A DNA stretch of 47,975 bases from a virus. Positions 28,419 through 35,845 of the stretch are shown here, in pieces. The stretch covers positions 1-47,975 of IMG/VR virus record IMGVR_UViG_3300024520_000116; one strand, given 5' to 3'. The number at the start of each line of letters is the position of its first letter. Within the stretch, counting starts at the first letter, position 1. The notes beneath the pieces were generated by a model. That model was not told the DNA's origin. It saw only the letters and a program-made list of their open reading frames with translations, and ran no database searches. Made by a program: the position numbers and the translations under genes.

Positions 28419-30903
28419 TACTGAGACTTGTGGCTTCCACGGTCCTACTGTGCTTATCCAGTGGGCCGAGGGTGTTGATGGTGTCATCCATCTGTTCAAT
28501 GTCTGGGACTCTCCAATCTGGGAGACTCTCCAGCTTATCGAGAAGCTCTGTGATTCTGTTGTCTGCGCTTTCAACTTGGCGTTTGACTGGTTCCACATCT
28601 GCCAGACGTATACGATCCTAGAACTATTGGCAGCGAAAGTAGGTATGGATGCACTCCCCGGAGATCACATCGAAGAGTACGCTATCCTGGAGCCGAAGGC
28701 GCGTTTCGGTGCGTGTCTCAAGCCTCGTGGTGCTCTTGATCTTATGCTACATGCTCGGAAGGGTCCATATCAGTCAACGATGGACCGGAGTGATGTGCGT
28801 ATCCGTCGGGTGCCTACTCAGCTTGCTGAGCCTCTGGCGCGAAAACTCGGAGAGCTGATCCCGCTTAACGATGTCTACTTTGCACGCTTCAAGGATAAGA
28901 AGCGTCGGTGGGTTGTATACGATATCAAGGACGACCTCGATGAGATCATCCCTGAGTTCAAGGACGTTGTTCTTAGGTTCAAGCCGTCGTCGGCGCTCAA
29001 GGCTCTGGCGGCTGATGCTCTTGGGGCTACGGACGTTATCAAGTTCGTGGACATTGATCTGCCAAAGAAGGCATACCCGAAGGAGAACGGATGGGCTCCT
29101 TTTGCTGCTAGTGTCGGTAGCCCAGGAGCCTGGAACGGTGCCTGGCCTGAGAAGATCGGGATGCATATCCGGCACTGGGGCTATAACAGGTTTGCGAGGA
29201 AATATGCAACCGACGATGTCAAGTATCTGCAAGGTCTCTATACTTACTTCGATAAGCCTGACCATAGTGACGATGATAGCATCCTCGCTTGCAATGTGGC
29301 TGCTGTACGTTGGCGTGGTTTCGCTATTGATCGGGATGGGCTGGCAGCATTACGTAAGGTCAAGCAAGCCGAGGTCGAAGAGTTAGGCTTCAACCATAAC
29401 AGTCATAGAGTTGTCAGACGATACCTTGAGCAGGCACTATCACCCACTGAAGTAGCAGTGATGAAGGATGGCAAGGGGAACATCTCCACCAAGGGAATTA
29501 TCCTTGAGGAGATAGCTAGCTGGATGGTCGAGGATGTCTGCGACATCTGCTTTGGCATGGGTGAGACAGAGATCATAGTTGATCCTGCAACAGGCCAGGA
29601 GCGAGTCAGCGGCAACGTCTGCAAAGGCGAGTGTGTTGACGGTATGATTAAAACGGATGTGGAGCATCCGGCTGCTGTCCGAGCCGCTGCGGTGCTCAAG
29701 GCCAGGCGTGCGGCTAAGCGTGTTCAGTTGATCAACAAGCTTTTAATCGCCGGACGATTCCACGCTAGTGTTAAGGTCATCGGCACGCTGTCTACTCGCA
29801 TGGCTGGTGCTGATGGTATGAACCCACAAGGGATCCCTCACGATGAAGTCTTCAGAAAACTCTTCGGTCTCGCTGACGGTCAGCTCGTCCTTTGCGGAGG
29901 GGATTTCGCAGGCTTTGAGATCTGCCTCATGGATGCGGCATACGGGGACCCTGTACTTCGGGCAAAGCTCCTCACTAAACGTCCGTGCCACGTTTGTGAA
30001 CTCTCCGGGAAATGCAAGAAGTGCAAAGGATCGGGATGCAAGAAGTGTGGTGATGACGGCATCTGCACAGAGTGTAAGGGAACCCTCGAAACAGACACCA
30101 AGATCCATGCCCTCTTCGGAACCTACCTGTTCAAGTCTGAGGGACTCACCTATGAGGATATTCTCTCGACAAAAGGTCTACCCGGAGAGAAAGACAAGTA
30201 TGATCGTAGTAAGAAGGGAGTCTACGCTACAGCCTATGGTGGCGAAAGCTACACCCTCCAGACTCGAGTAGGTATCTCGGAAGCAGATGCCGACGAAGCC
30301 TTCCGGCTATGGTGTGAGGAGCATAAGGTCTGGGGCCAGGAGCGTAAGAAGATTTTCGATATGTTCTGCTCAATGCGCCAGCCAGGCGGCATCGGGACCA
30401 GGGTTGAGTGGCATCCCCCGTCAGACTATATCGAGAGCATGTTCGGGTTCCGCCGGTACTTTACATTAGAAAACAAAATCTGCCACGCTCTCTTCCATCT
30501 AGCTGAGGATCCACCTAAAGAGTGGACGGCAATGAAGATCAAGGTGACACGTCGTGATAGGATCCAAACAGCATGTGGCGCTCTCCGAAGTGCTCTCTTC
30601 GGTGCGGCCTTTCAGGTGCAAGCTGCCAACATGCGAGCAGCCGGTAACCACGTCATCCAATCTTCAGGAGCCCAGGTCTGTAAGAAACTCCAGCGCCAAA
30701 TCTGGGACCTCCAACCTATCGGGATCGGAGATTGGAAAGTACAACCACTTAACGTCCACGATGAGGTAATGGTGCCAACGCACCCCACCCTGATCCCGAA
30801 GCTAGAGAAGCTGGTCGATGACTTCATCATCTGGTTAAAGAAAAAGGTTCCACTCGCTGAGATTGACTGGGGTAGTCGTCTCAACTCGTGGGCGGAGAAA
30901 TAA
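28405..30903 (+). CDS. Family A DNA polymerase with 3'-5' exonuclease-like domain and zinc-knuckle insertions
   Basis: An 832-residue replicative polymerase. Residues 1-160 contain the exonuclease-like FFDTETCGF (2-10, D-x-E) and NLAFDWFHI. Polymerase motif A is LCGGDFAGFEICLMD (about 493-507), motif B DRSKKGVYATAYGGES (about 598-613) and motif C PLNVHDEVMV (about 780-789). Two unusual Cys-rich insertions occur: VCDICFGMG..VCKGECVDG (about 377-413, before motif A) and CHVCELSGKCKKCKGSGCKKC..CTECKG (about 528-560, between motifs A and B). Both resemble DnaJ CxxCxGxG knuckles. It should synthesise phage DNA. The start ATG 28405 overlaps the upstream stop. Confidence 0.9.
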   Translation: MIFFDTETCGFHGPTVLIQWAEGVDGVIHLFNVWDSPIWETLQLIEKLCDSVVCAFNLAFDWFHICQTYTILELLAAKVGMDALPGDHIEEYAILEPKARFGACLKPRGALDLMLHARKGPYQSTMDRSDVRIRRVPTQLAEPLARKLGELIPLNDVYFARFKDKKRRWVVYDIKDDLDEIIPEFKDVVLRFKPSSALKALAADALGATDVIKFVDIDLPKKAYPKENGWAPFAASVGSPGAWNGAWPEKIGMHIRHWGYNRFARKYATDDVKYLQGLYTYFDKPDHSDDDSILACNVAAVRWRGFAIDRDGLAALRKVKQAEVEELGFNHNSHRVVRRYLEQALSPTEVAVMKDGKGNISTKGIILEEIASWMVEDVCDICFGMGETEIIVDPATGQERVSGNVCKGECVDGMIKTDVEHPAAVRAAAVLKARRAAKRVQLINKLLIAGRFHASVKVIGTLSTRMAGADGMNPQGIPHDEVFRKLFGLADGQLVLCGGDFAGFEICLMDAAYGDPVLRAKLLTKRPCHVCELSGKCKKCKGSGCKKCGDDGICTECKGTLETDTKIHALFGTYLFKSEGLTYEDILSTKGLPGEKDKYDRSKKGVYATAYGGESYTLQTRVGISEADADEAFRLWCEEHKVWGQERKKIFDMFCSMRQPGGIGTRVEWHPPSDYIESMFGFRRYFTLENKICHALFHLAEDPPKEWTAMKIKVTRRDRIQTACGALRSALFGAAFQVQAANMRAAGNHVIQSSGAQVCKKLQRQIWDLQPIGIGDWKVQPLNVHDEVMVPTHPTLIPKLEKLVDDFIIWLKKKVPLAEIDWGSRLNSWAEK

Positions 30904-30905
30904 TC

Positions 30906-31046
30906 ATGAATCCTAATTCTATCATTCTAATCAATCTCATGAACATGCGGACAAACCGGGACCTAGGACAGTACGAGTTGCTACTCTACCGGCAGCTCCT
31001 TACAACCGCACGTGCAAAAGCTCGCTTGGACGAGCTGATGTTCTAA
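30906..31046 (+). CDS. 46-residue protein
   Basis: A 46-residue gene: MNPNSIILINLMNMRTNRDL, then GQYELLLYRQLL and end KARLDELMF. It begins two bases after the polymerase stop, so it is probably co-translated. The sequence reads as helix-loop-helix without membrane segment or Cys. Its existence rests on its position, spacing and plausible composition. Function unknown. Confidence 0.45.
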   Translation: MNPNSIILINLMNMRTNRDLGQYELLLYRQLLTTARAKARLDELMF

Positions 31047-31069
31047 GACGCGATTAGGGGAAAAGAAGA

Positions 31070-31423
31070 ATGGCCAAGGGACTGATCAAACTACAGGAGG
31101 AGCTACACCACAGGCTACTGAACCTGAGGAGCATAGAGGCGATGATCCGCCGCCACCAGTTTGAGCGCCTATGGGCGGACTCTTCCCTCGCGGACAAGGT
31201 CACGCTCCAAGAACATATCGACAAGTGCAACAAGAAAAAGGTAGCCGAGTGGATGCGTCAGCATCCGTCTCTCGAGCTAGCTGAGAAACAGTTGGTTGAG
31301 CTGAAGCGCATTGCGACGAAGCTTGGTATGAAAAACATTTCACGTATGGGTAAGTTGGAACTTGTCCGTCTTATTGAAAGCAAGGAGAAAGAATATGGGA
31401 ATCAGCAAAGCCTTCATGCTTGA
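31070..31423 (+). CDS. Small protein with Rho_N/SAP-like C-terminal motif
   Basis: A 117-residue, mostly helical and basic protein. The last 45 residues (QLVELKRIATKLGMKNIS then MGKLELVRLIESK) match the helix-turn-helix pattern of Rho N-terminal/SAP-like motifs, L-K-x-x-A-x-x-L-G-x-(3)-x-K-x-x-L-x-x-x-I, which bind nucleic acid. The first part is a charged helix (HHRLLNLRSIEAMIRRHQFERLW). The gene lies in a string of small genes after the polymerase. A DNA or RNA-binding accessory is likely; it could also be a tethering module. Confidence 0.5.
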   Translation: MAKGLIKLQEELHHRLLNLRSIEAMIRRHQFERLWADSSLADKVTLQEHIDKCNKKKVAEWMRQHPSLELAEKQLVELKRIATKLGMKNISRMGKLELVRLIESKEKEYGNQQSLHA

Positions 31424-31826
31424 GCAAATGGCAGTACTCGGGAAGCAAATGGTAGAGCAGCTACTGACCGAGGATGCCGACATCAAGCCGACGTATCTGG
31501 ATCTACCAGAGGATCCGGACCATTTCAAAATGGAGTTCGTGAAGGCGGGCTACGCTTGGATCCTCCAAGTTCATACAGCACAGTACGCCGAAGTCCGACG
31601 TATCTGGAAGATGCAGACCCCCGAGATGTGGAAACGCTATAAGTCTTGGGGAGTCTTCGACGAACATCGTGAAGTAGTATTACTACGAAAGGCTATCAAT
31701 GACCTCCGCGCAGCAATCGTCTCCCGCTCCCGAGCAGACTTCTACAAAAAGTCCAAGCGAGCCCTCAAGAAAAACAAAACCAAGGCCGGGCTTAAGGCTG
31801 CGGGAAGCGTTCCACAGGATAACTAA
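31395..31826 (+). CDS. Helical protein, unknown
   Basis: A 143-residue protein. ATG 31395 has AAGGAGAAAG upstream and overlaps the previous stop by 29 bases; an earlier start would add residues out of keeping with the rest. It reads as amphipathic helices (SKAFMLEQMAVLGKQMVEQLL, then VVLLRKAINDLRAAIVSRSRADF), with a Lys-rich tail (KKSKRALKKNKTK). No motif is recognised. Basic character and position among nucleic-acid genes make DNA binding possible. Confidence 0.5.
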   Translation: MGISKAFMLEQMAVLGKQMVEQLLTEDADIKPTYLDLPEDPDHFKMEFVKAGYAWILQVHTAQYAEVRRIWKMQTPEMWKRYKSWGVFDEHREVVLLRKAINDLRAAIVSRSRADFYKKSKRALKKNKTKAGLKAAGSVPQDN

Positions 31827-31980
31827 TCTCACGCACAAGGTCGCAGAACTCATCATCATTACCAGTGTCATCGTCAAGAAAATGGGAATCACAAATGAAG
31901 AACTCAAAGAAGAAGCAACCCGCCTCGCTGACGCAAGTTCGCGGTCTCCTGAAGGAAGTGGTGTGGAACCCACGAACTAA
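31699..31980 (+). CDS. Possible overlapping small protein (uncertain)
   Basis: A 93-residue frame inside and after the 31395 gene. Only its part from about 31790 on (HRITNLTHKVAELIIIT, then KKMGITNEELKEEATRLADAS) lies outside other genes, in a 68-base stretch (31827-31894) otherwise not coding. The C-terminal helix reads like real protein and an internal ATG (31883) would give 32 residues. The N-terminal 30 residues are Ser/Pro/Thr-rich and could be read-through of another frame. Reported with low confidence because it fills a gap; it may be spurious. Confidence 0.25.
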   Translation: MTSAQQSSPAPEQTSTKSPSEPSRKTKPRPGLRLREAFHRITNLTHKVAELIIITSVIVKKMGITNEELKEEATRLADASSRSPEGSGVEPTN

Positions 31981-32194
31981 GGGGCCGATGTCGATCATCA
32001 GCGACGTAGGTGGATCCGAATACTACGAGTGCCGTGCGATTGAGGAGATTCGCGAGGCACAATCTATTAGGAAACATATTAGTACCGATCCCTGTGGTGG
32101 GGACGGTTTCCGAACTGGAAACTATCATGCAAGTATCAATAAGGCTATACGATTACTACTCCTCGCTAGGTTAAGTGTGAATGGACCCGCTTAA
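31895..32194 (+). CDS. Unknown small protein
   Basis: A 99-residue protein from ATG 31895. The N-terminus is strongly basic (MKNSKKKQP), followed by ASLTQVRGLLKEVVWNPRTKG and IISDVGGSEYYECRAIEEIREAQSI. A Gly-rich loop (DPCGGDGF) and a C-terminal helix complete it. No family is recognised. The end overlaps the VRR-NUC start by 14 bases. Start ATG 31865 is an alternative but lies outside good spacing. Confidence 0.5.
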   Translation: MKNSKKKQPASLTQVRGLLKEVVWNPRTKGPMSIISDVGGSEYYECRAIEEIREAQSIRKHISTDPCGGDGFRTGNYHASINKAIRLLLLARLSVNGPA

Positions 32195-32534
32195 GACACG
32201 ATCCAAGAAGGGCCCTGAAGCTAAGATTCAGAAGGCCATTATCGAGATGCTCCAGATCAAGGGCTGGTATGTCATGGTGACGCATGGCAACATGTACCAG
32301 TCCGGGTTTCCTGATTTGTTTGCTTGTCACAGCACATATGGCCAACGATGGATTGAGGTTAAGAAGCCCAAGTTTAAGGGGTCGAAGTTTACACCAGCCC
32401 AGCTAGAGTGCTTCCCGAAGATGTGTTCTAACGGTTCAGGAGTCTGGATCCTTACTGCTGCCACCGACAAGGAGTATCAAAAGCTCTTTGCCGGTCATAA
32501 CTGGTGGCAATATCTCTCAGCTTTTAGGTTGTAA
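32181..32534 (+). CDS. VRR-NUC nuclease
   Basis: A 117-residue VRR-NUC (PD-(D/E)xK) nuclease. The pattern is clear: KKGPEAKIQKAIIEMLQIKGW (helix with conserved Glu), YQSGFPDLFACHS with P-D (about residues 37-46), then RWIEVKKPKFKG with E-x-K (about 57-68), and the family-type KFTPAQLECFPKM. Stand-alone phage VRR-NUC proteins are structure-specific endonucleases acting like Holliday-junction or flap resolvases. The product is full length for the minimal domain. It is co-transcribed with NYN and small genes, so it may serve resolution of recombination intermediates. Confidence 0.85.
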   Translation: MDPLKTRSKKGPEAKIQKAIIEMLQIKGWYVMVTHGNMYQSGFPDLFACHSTYGQRWIEVKKPKFKGSKFTPAQLECFPKMCSNGSGVWILTAATDKEYQKLFAGHNWWQYLSAFRL

Positions 32535-32536
32535 AC

Positions 32537-33040
32537 ATGAAACGTATTGGAGTGTTTGTCGATGTCAGTAACATCTACTACTGCATTAGCAAGAAGTATG
32601 AGTATCGAAAGCTCGACTATCGAAAGTATTTGGATTTCGTCAAAGACATGGGAGAGATGACCAAGTGCATTGCATATGGTTCCCAGATGTCCAACGAAGC
32701 AGCCGGATTCATCCACTGTCTTCAGAAGATTGGATTCCAAACAAAGTTCAAGGCTGTCAAATCTTACAGCCAAGACCAAGAGCTTCGACGCAAGGCCGAT
32801 TGGGATGTTGGCATCACTATGGACATTGTGTCCATGATCGACAGGTTCGACATGATCATCCTCGGCACGGCCGATGGGGATCTTGAGCCAGTTGTTGACT
32901 GGGCCGTTCGACGTGGTGTTGACGTGATCGTTCTTGCTTGCGGCATCTCGCGGGATCTTAAGGACAAGGCAACGCAGTTCATCGAGATCCCTGAATCTTT
33001 ACTAGAGGAGAAGAGCCATGCGCCTCCTAAGGATGGGTAG
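32537..33040 (+). CDS. NYN-domain (PIN-like) ribonuclease
   Basis: A 167-residue protein of the NYN/LabA-like (DUF88) type. Acidic motifs are in order: GVFVDVSNIY (D9), KADWDVGITMDIVSM (two Asp near 89-90 and Asp near 96), and IILGTADGDLEPVV (D-G-D near 114). The final strand is VDVIVLACGISRDL. These PIN-like metal nucleases usually cut RNA. The phage protein could degrade host or viral RNA. It follows the VRR-NUC gene directly and its end overlaps the next gene by 23 bases. Confidence 0.8.
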   Translation: MKRIGVFVDVSNIYYCISKKYEYRKLDYRKYLDFVKDMGEMTKCIAYGSQMSNEAAGFIHCLQKIGFQTKFKAVKSYSQDQELRRKADWDVGITMDIVSMIDRFDMIILGTADGDLEPVVDWAVRRGVDVIVLACGISRDLKDKATQFIEIPESLLEEKSHAPPKDG

Positions 33041-33503
33041 TAGGAATCAATGCCTGCTCTACTCTTTGGCGATGCTTCTCAACGAGAAGCCGGATGTGCT
33101 CATCAATGAGATCGGTCACGATGGTACGGATATTTGGTGGGATCATGCCCCACCGTTCTGTTATCGTGGCCATCATATCCAGGAGGTCATCGACGTCTGC
33201 CTGGCTCGTGGGAAAGCCCTTGTCCCTATCGAGGGCAATCCCCAGAGTGGGTGTTTCAAGGAGCCTGGAAAGTCTAAAGCGCTCTGGGACCCTGATGTAG
33301 CATCAAAGCGCATGGAGCGTTTACTTAAGGGGCAAGAGGCTTTGCTGATCGGACAGACTCATGCTTGTGCTTGGGATGGCAACATCGTCTACGACCCCAA
33401 TGGGAGGACCTGCTCTCTGGAGGAGTTCTATCCTCTGGAGGTCTGGCTGATGTTGTCATCACATCAGAAATCCCGAGTGTCTCCTGGGTCTCAGCGATTC
33501 TGA
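33018..33503 (+). CDS. Cysteine peptidase-like protein (papain/C39 fold)
   Basis: A 161-residue protein with a cysteine-peptidase-like layout. The N-terminal SRNQCLLYSLAMLLNEKPDVL places a Cys (about 12) at the start of a helix with the Gln just before it. IGQTHACAWDGNIVYDPNG (about 112-126) gives a His then a following D-P-N-G strand, as in C39/papain-like peptidases where Cys, His and Asp or Asn form the triad. Its target is unknown. Phages encode such proteins as maturation or host-takeover proteases, but a structural homologue without activity is also possible. It follows the NYN nuclease with a 23-base overlap. Confidence 0.5.
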   Translation: MRLLRMGSRNQCLLYSLAMLLNEKPDVLINEIGHDGTDIWWDHAPPFCYRGHHIQEVIDVCLARGKALVPIEGNPQSGCFKEPGKSKALWDPDVASKRMERLLKGQEALLIGQTHACAWDGNIVYDPNGRTCSLEEFYPLEVWLMLSSHQKSRVSPGSQRF

Positions 33504-33600
33504 GAAAGGGGTAGAATCTTCCGAACGATTTTGATTCAATAGAGGAGTGATTCTGGGGAGGATGGTCCTCTCGGCATCACATCACGATTGGAGAAAACGG

Positions 33601-34068
33601 ATGAGCCATCACATCGACAACGAGCAAACAAGGGCACGGATCCTCCGGGCCTCACGGATTCTTGGCGGGGAAGGCGACGAGGTTTGCCGACACTGTGATG
33701 CTCACATCATTCTCTATGCTCCGCATAAGGATGACTGCATCCTTCGGAAGGTGAATCCTGAAGCGCTTCGGGATTTGCAAGTGGAGCTCAAGAAGAAAGT
33801 GAGAAAGGACATCAACAAGCAACGTATATTCAAGAGCGATAAGAAGCATTGGAACGGGCTTCCTGCCGGTAGTGGTGGCACACTGGTCAAGCGTAAGGGA
33901 GCCCGCGCCAAAGCTAACAATCGAGACATTAGGTGGTGTAGGGTCTGTTCCCTGGACCGCCTCTTTATTAGCAACAAGTGTAGAGAGTGTGAACATGACC
34001 GACCCTGTGCTTATCGGCCCATTGGTAAGAATTGTGCGCGCTGCCATCCTGGAGAGCAACGTGGATAA
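33601..34068 (+). CDS. Cys-rich protein (zinc binding)
   Basis: A 155-residue protein from ATG 33601 (GGAG eight bases upstream). CRHCDAH and HKDDC lie near residues 30-45, a basic middle section follows, and the C-terminal 40 residues have CRVCSLD, CRECEHD and C..CH pairs (RWCRVC, KCREC, NCARC). This is the signature of zinc-ribbon or HNH-like proteins, but no HNH His-Asn-His set is complete. The gap before it (33504-33600, 97 bp) contains one GGCATCACAT half-site at 33573-33582. Function unknown. Confidence 0.5.
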   Translation: MSHHIDNEQTRARILRASRILGGEGDEVCRHCDAHIILYAPHKDDCILRKVNPEALRDLQVELKKKVRKDINKQRIFKSDKKHWNGLPAGSGGTLVKRKGARAKANNRDIRWCRVCSLDRLFISNKCRECEHDRPCAYRPIGKNCARCHPGEQRG

Positions 34069-34354
34069 CGAGAAGATTGATGGTGTCATCCGACGACACA
34101 TGATCGTAGACCCTGAGGACCTTAGCATCATCACCGGGCGATGTGCCATCGGCGGGTGCTGGAAGACGCCGCACCAAGACGCTCGGTGTTTCTGGCACTA
34201 TCACGGGACGACGCCCCCGGAGGAGTGTCAGAAGCACGACTTCAAGCATGGGGCGTGCCGACGATGCCACATCCCTCGTGGTGATCTCGACCCGATCGAG
34301 GTTGAGGTGGCCCGCAAGAAGCTGTCCCGGCTAGAAAAGTATCCGGTCCTGTGA
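33995..34354 (+). CDS. Cys/His-rich protein
   Basis: A 119-residue protein; ATG 33995 follows GAGAG and overlaps the previous gene by 74 bases. After a helix it shows CAIGGCWKTPHQDARCFWHYHG then ECQKHDFKHGACRRCHIPRG, ideal for two zinc sites. The spacing C-x4-C-x8-C-x2-H is unusual. It is one of several small Cys-rich proteins packed in this stretch. Function is not assigned; nucleic-acid binding or inhibition of a host protein are possible. Confidence 0.5.
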   Translation: MTDPVLIGPLVRIVRAAILESNVDNEKIDGVIRRHMIVDPEDLSIITGRCAIGGCWKTPHQDARCFWHYHGTTPPEECQKHDFKHGACRRCHIPRGDLDPIEVEVARKKLSRLEKYPVL

Positions 34355-34464
34355 AGGTCCTTGAAGACCTGCTCAAGCTCGTTGATGATGTCGACATCGG
34401 TCCGATCGTCGAGATTCTCGAAGAGGTCGTCATTGAGCAGGCGATCTTTTGGTGGCTCCTATGA
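34351..34464 (+). CDS. 37-residue protein
   Basis: A 37-residue gene from GTG 34351, overlapping the previous stop (GTGA). It reads MKVLEDLLKLVDDV, then DIGPIVEILEEVVIEQ, ending AIFWWLL. Its own TGA overlaps the ATG of the PolX-like gene (ATGA). The sequence is a pair of amphipathic acidic helices. Exact tiling with both neighbours supports it as a real cistron, although very short. Confidence 0.45.
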   Translation: MKVLEDLLKLVDDVDIGPIVEILEEVVIEQAIFWWLL

Positions 34465-35057
34465 GCCAGGGCGACCCGATTCAACTCAAGGCTGCGGAGC
34501 ACATCGTCGGGCTCTGGCAGGAACAGTATCGTGAACACTGTAGTGATGCTGATGTCATCATCTGCGGTTCAATCAGGCGTAAGGCCCGCATGGTGCGGGA
34601 TATCGATGTCCTCATCCTCGATGCCGATATGCACGGCACGTTTCAGAAGGGGAGCAAGTTCCAGGGCGTCGAGCTTAACCTGTGTTTCGTCAATCCTGAG
34701 TGTAAGGGGAGCGGGATGCTCTTCCTTACGGGAGACTACAAGTTCAACATTCGGCTTCGCGGTATTGCAAAGAGCATGGGTATGAAGCTCAACCGCTACG
34801 GTCTTTGGAGAGGTGATGAGATCATCGCTTCCAAGACGGAGCACGACATCTTCAAAGCACTCAAGCTGAATTACACTGCACCTGAAAACCGCAGCAGCCC
34901 GGATGGGCAAAAGGGTATCCTAGTCTATGGCTCCCAAATCGGGAGTGCCTATGAAGTTTTCATCAAGAGTCTGCACGGGTTCGACTTCTGCACCTGTAAG
35001 GGCTTCCAATATCGCAACAGTTGTCGCCACCTCGGAGTGGCTATGGAGAAAGTATGA
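34461..35057 (+). CDS. PolX-like nucleotidyltransferase with SWIM zinc finger
   Basis: A 198-residue protein. It has the polymerase-beta-type core: IICGSIRRKARMVRDIDVLILD (residues about 32-53), where G-S and the D-x-D (RDIDVL) hold metals, and FQGVELNLCFVNP with Glu in the place of the third Asp. GDYKFNIRLRGIAKSMGMKLNRYGLW resembles the C-terminal DNA-contact domain of PolX. The last 35 residues hold a SWIM finger: CTCKGFQYRNSCRHLG (C-x-C-x8-C-x-H). PolX enzymes fill short gaps in repair. The fusion with a SWIM domain is uncommon. It starts in an ATGA overlap and ends in another. Confidence 0.75.
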   Translation: MSQGDPIQLKAAEHIVGLWQEQYREHCSDADVIICGSIRRKARMVRDIDVLILDADMHGTFQKGSKFQGVELNLCFVNPECKGSGMLFLTGDYKFNIRLRGIAKSMGMKLNRYGLWRGDEIIASKTEHDIFKALKLNYTAPENRSSPDGQKGILVYGSQIGSAYEVFIKSLHGFDFCTCKGFQYRNSCRHLGVAMEKV

Positions 35058-35428
35058 CATATCAAGAGCGAGAGATTCTCGCAAGGCACAAGGCGGGGCA
35101 CACGAACCTCGACATCTCGGTCTCACTTGGAGTAAACCAAGCGATCGTCGAAGCCATCATCCAAGAGCGCCATGAGAAGGAGCTGCTGATCGTTTGCACA
35201 GGAGCGGTGATGACCACGCTCTTGGAGATGGGTAACACGGCTCCGAGAAGCATCATTCAGATGGCGCTCAAGGACCGCTACACGGAGTTCGAGGACCTGA
35301 TGCGCTTCAACATGTTCTGCGGTGCACTGGAGCGTCTTGGCTGGATCACGGTCACGGCGAACAAGCTCATCCTCACCGATGACGGCATCGAGCAGGCCAC
35401 GAAGATGGAGGCATCGATCAGTGACTAA
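35054..35428 (+). CDS. HTH-containing small protein
   Basis: A 124-residue protein; ATG 35054 overlaps the PolX-like TGA. The N-terminus EILARHKAGHTNLDISVSLGVNQAIVEAII looks like a helix-turn-helix of the homeodomain or sigma-4 type. LIVCTGAVMTTLLEMG and LERLGWITVTANKLILTDDGIEQA resemble a winged-helix domain. A DNA-binding regulator is therefore plausible. It ends eight bases inside the next small gene. Function is not known beyond this. Confidence 0.45.
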   Translation: MTYQEREILARHKAGHTNLDISVSLGVNQAIVEAIIQERHEKELLIVCTGAVMTTLLEMGNTAPRSIIQMALKDRYTEFEDLMRFNMFCGALERLGWITVTANKLILTDDGIEQATKMEASISD

Positions 35429-35627
35429 CTGTGAGGAATGGCCGTGCTGCGGCCACGAGATGGGCTGTTGCCCCGACTATGATGAATCGGGTAGGCAGTT
35501 GAATATGAAGTGCGTCTGTGGGGCCACGGTGCCCCTTAGCAGTCGCTCTTCTATCTGCCAAGGGTGCTTGCATCCACCACCCGGTCACCCGGACCACGAC
35601 CCATATTACGAGGGCAACTTCCAATGA
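35421..35627 (+). CDS. Small Cys/His-rich protein
   Basis: A 68-residue protein using GTG 35421, overlapping the previous stop by eight bases. It has CEEWPCCGHEMGCC at the start, CVCGATV in the middle and ICQGCLHPPPGHPDHDPYY near the end, for two or three zinc sites. The C-x-x-C-L-H-P-P-P-G-H section reads as a ribbon end. It ends in an ATGA overlap with the next gene. Function unknown; it resembles the compact Zn proteins common in this operon. Confidence 0.5.
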   Translation: MTNCEEWPCCGHEMGCCPDYDESGRQLNMKCVCGATVPLSSRSSICQGCLHPPPGHPDHDPYYEGNFQ

Positions 35628-35845
35628 GCAAGCCCAAGACGCAGCTCTTCCATCATCCTCACGAGTACGGTGGAGCCAATCGCATCCGTGTCTGGCGTGA
35701 GAACTGGCGTGATGATGTTTTTGAGGTCCTCACTCAAGAGGAGTTCACAACCCTCAGCAAAATCTGTATCCGTTTCAATATTTCTATCACTGATGTTGAA
35801 CATCTCTCGGAAGAAGAGAAACAACATCTCAGGAGTCAAGTATGA
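35624..35845 (+). CDS. 73-residue protein, unknown
   Basis: A 73-residue protein; ATG 35624 is in a four-base overlap with the previous stop and the end overlaps the kinase start. It reads KTQLFHHPHEYGGANRIRVW, then a helix (DDVFEVLTQEEFTTLSKICI) and an acidic C-terminus (VEHLSEEEKQHLRSQ). No family is recognised. Coupling to the kinase gene on the same transcript is the only functional hint. Confidence 0.5.
   Translation: MSKPKTQLFHHPHEYGGANRIRVWRENWRDDVFEVLTQEEFTTLSKICIRFNISITDVEHLSEEEKQHLRSQV

Noticed and set aside
33573-33582. Extra GGCATCACAT site upstream of 33601 as part of the ParB-like array
   Set aside because: A single half-site of 10 bp with no partner; chance cannot be excluded, so it was not added to the array.
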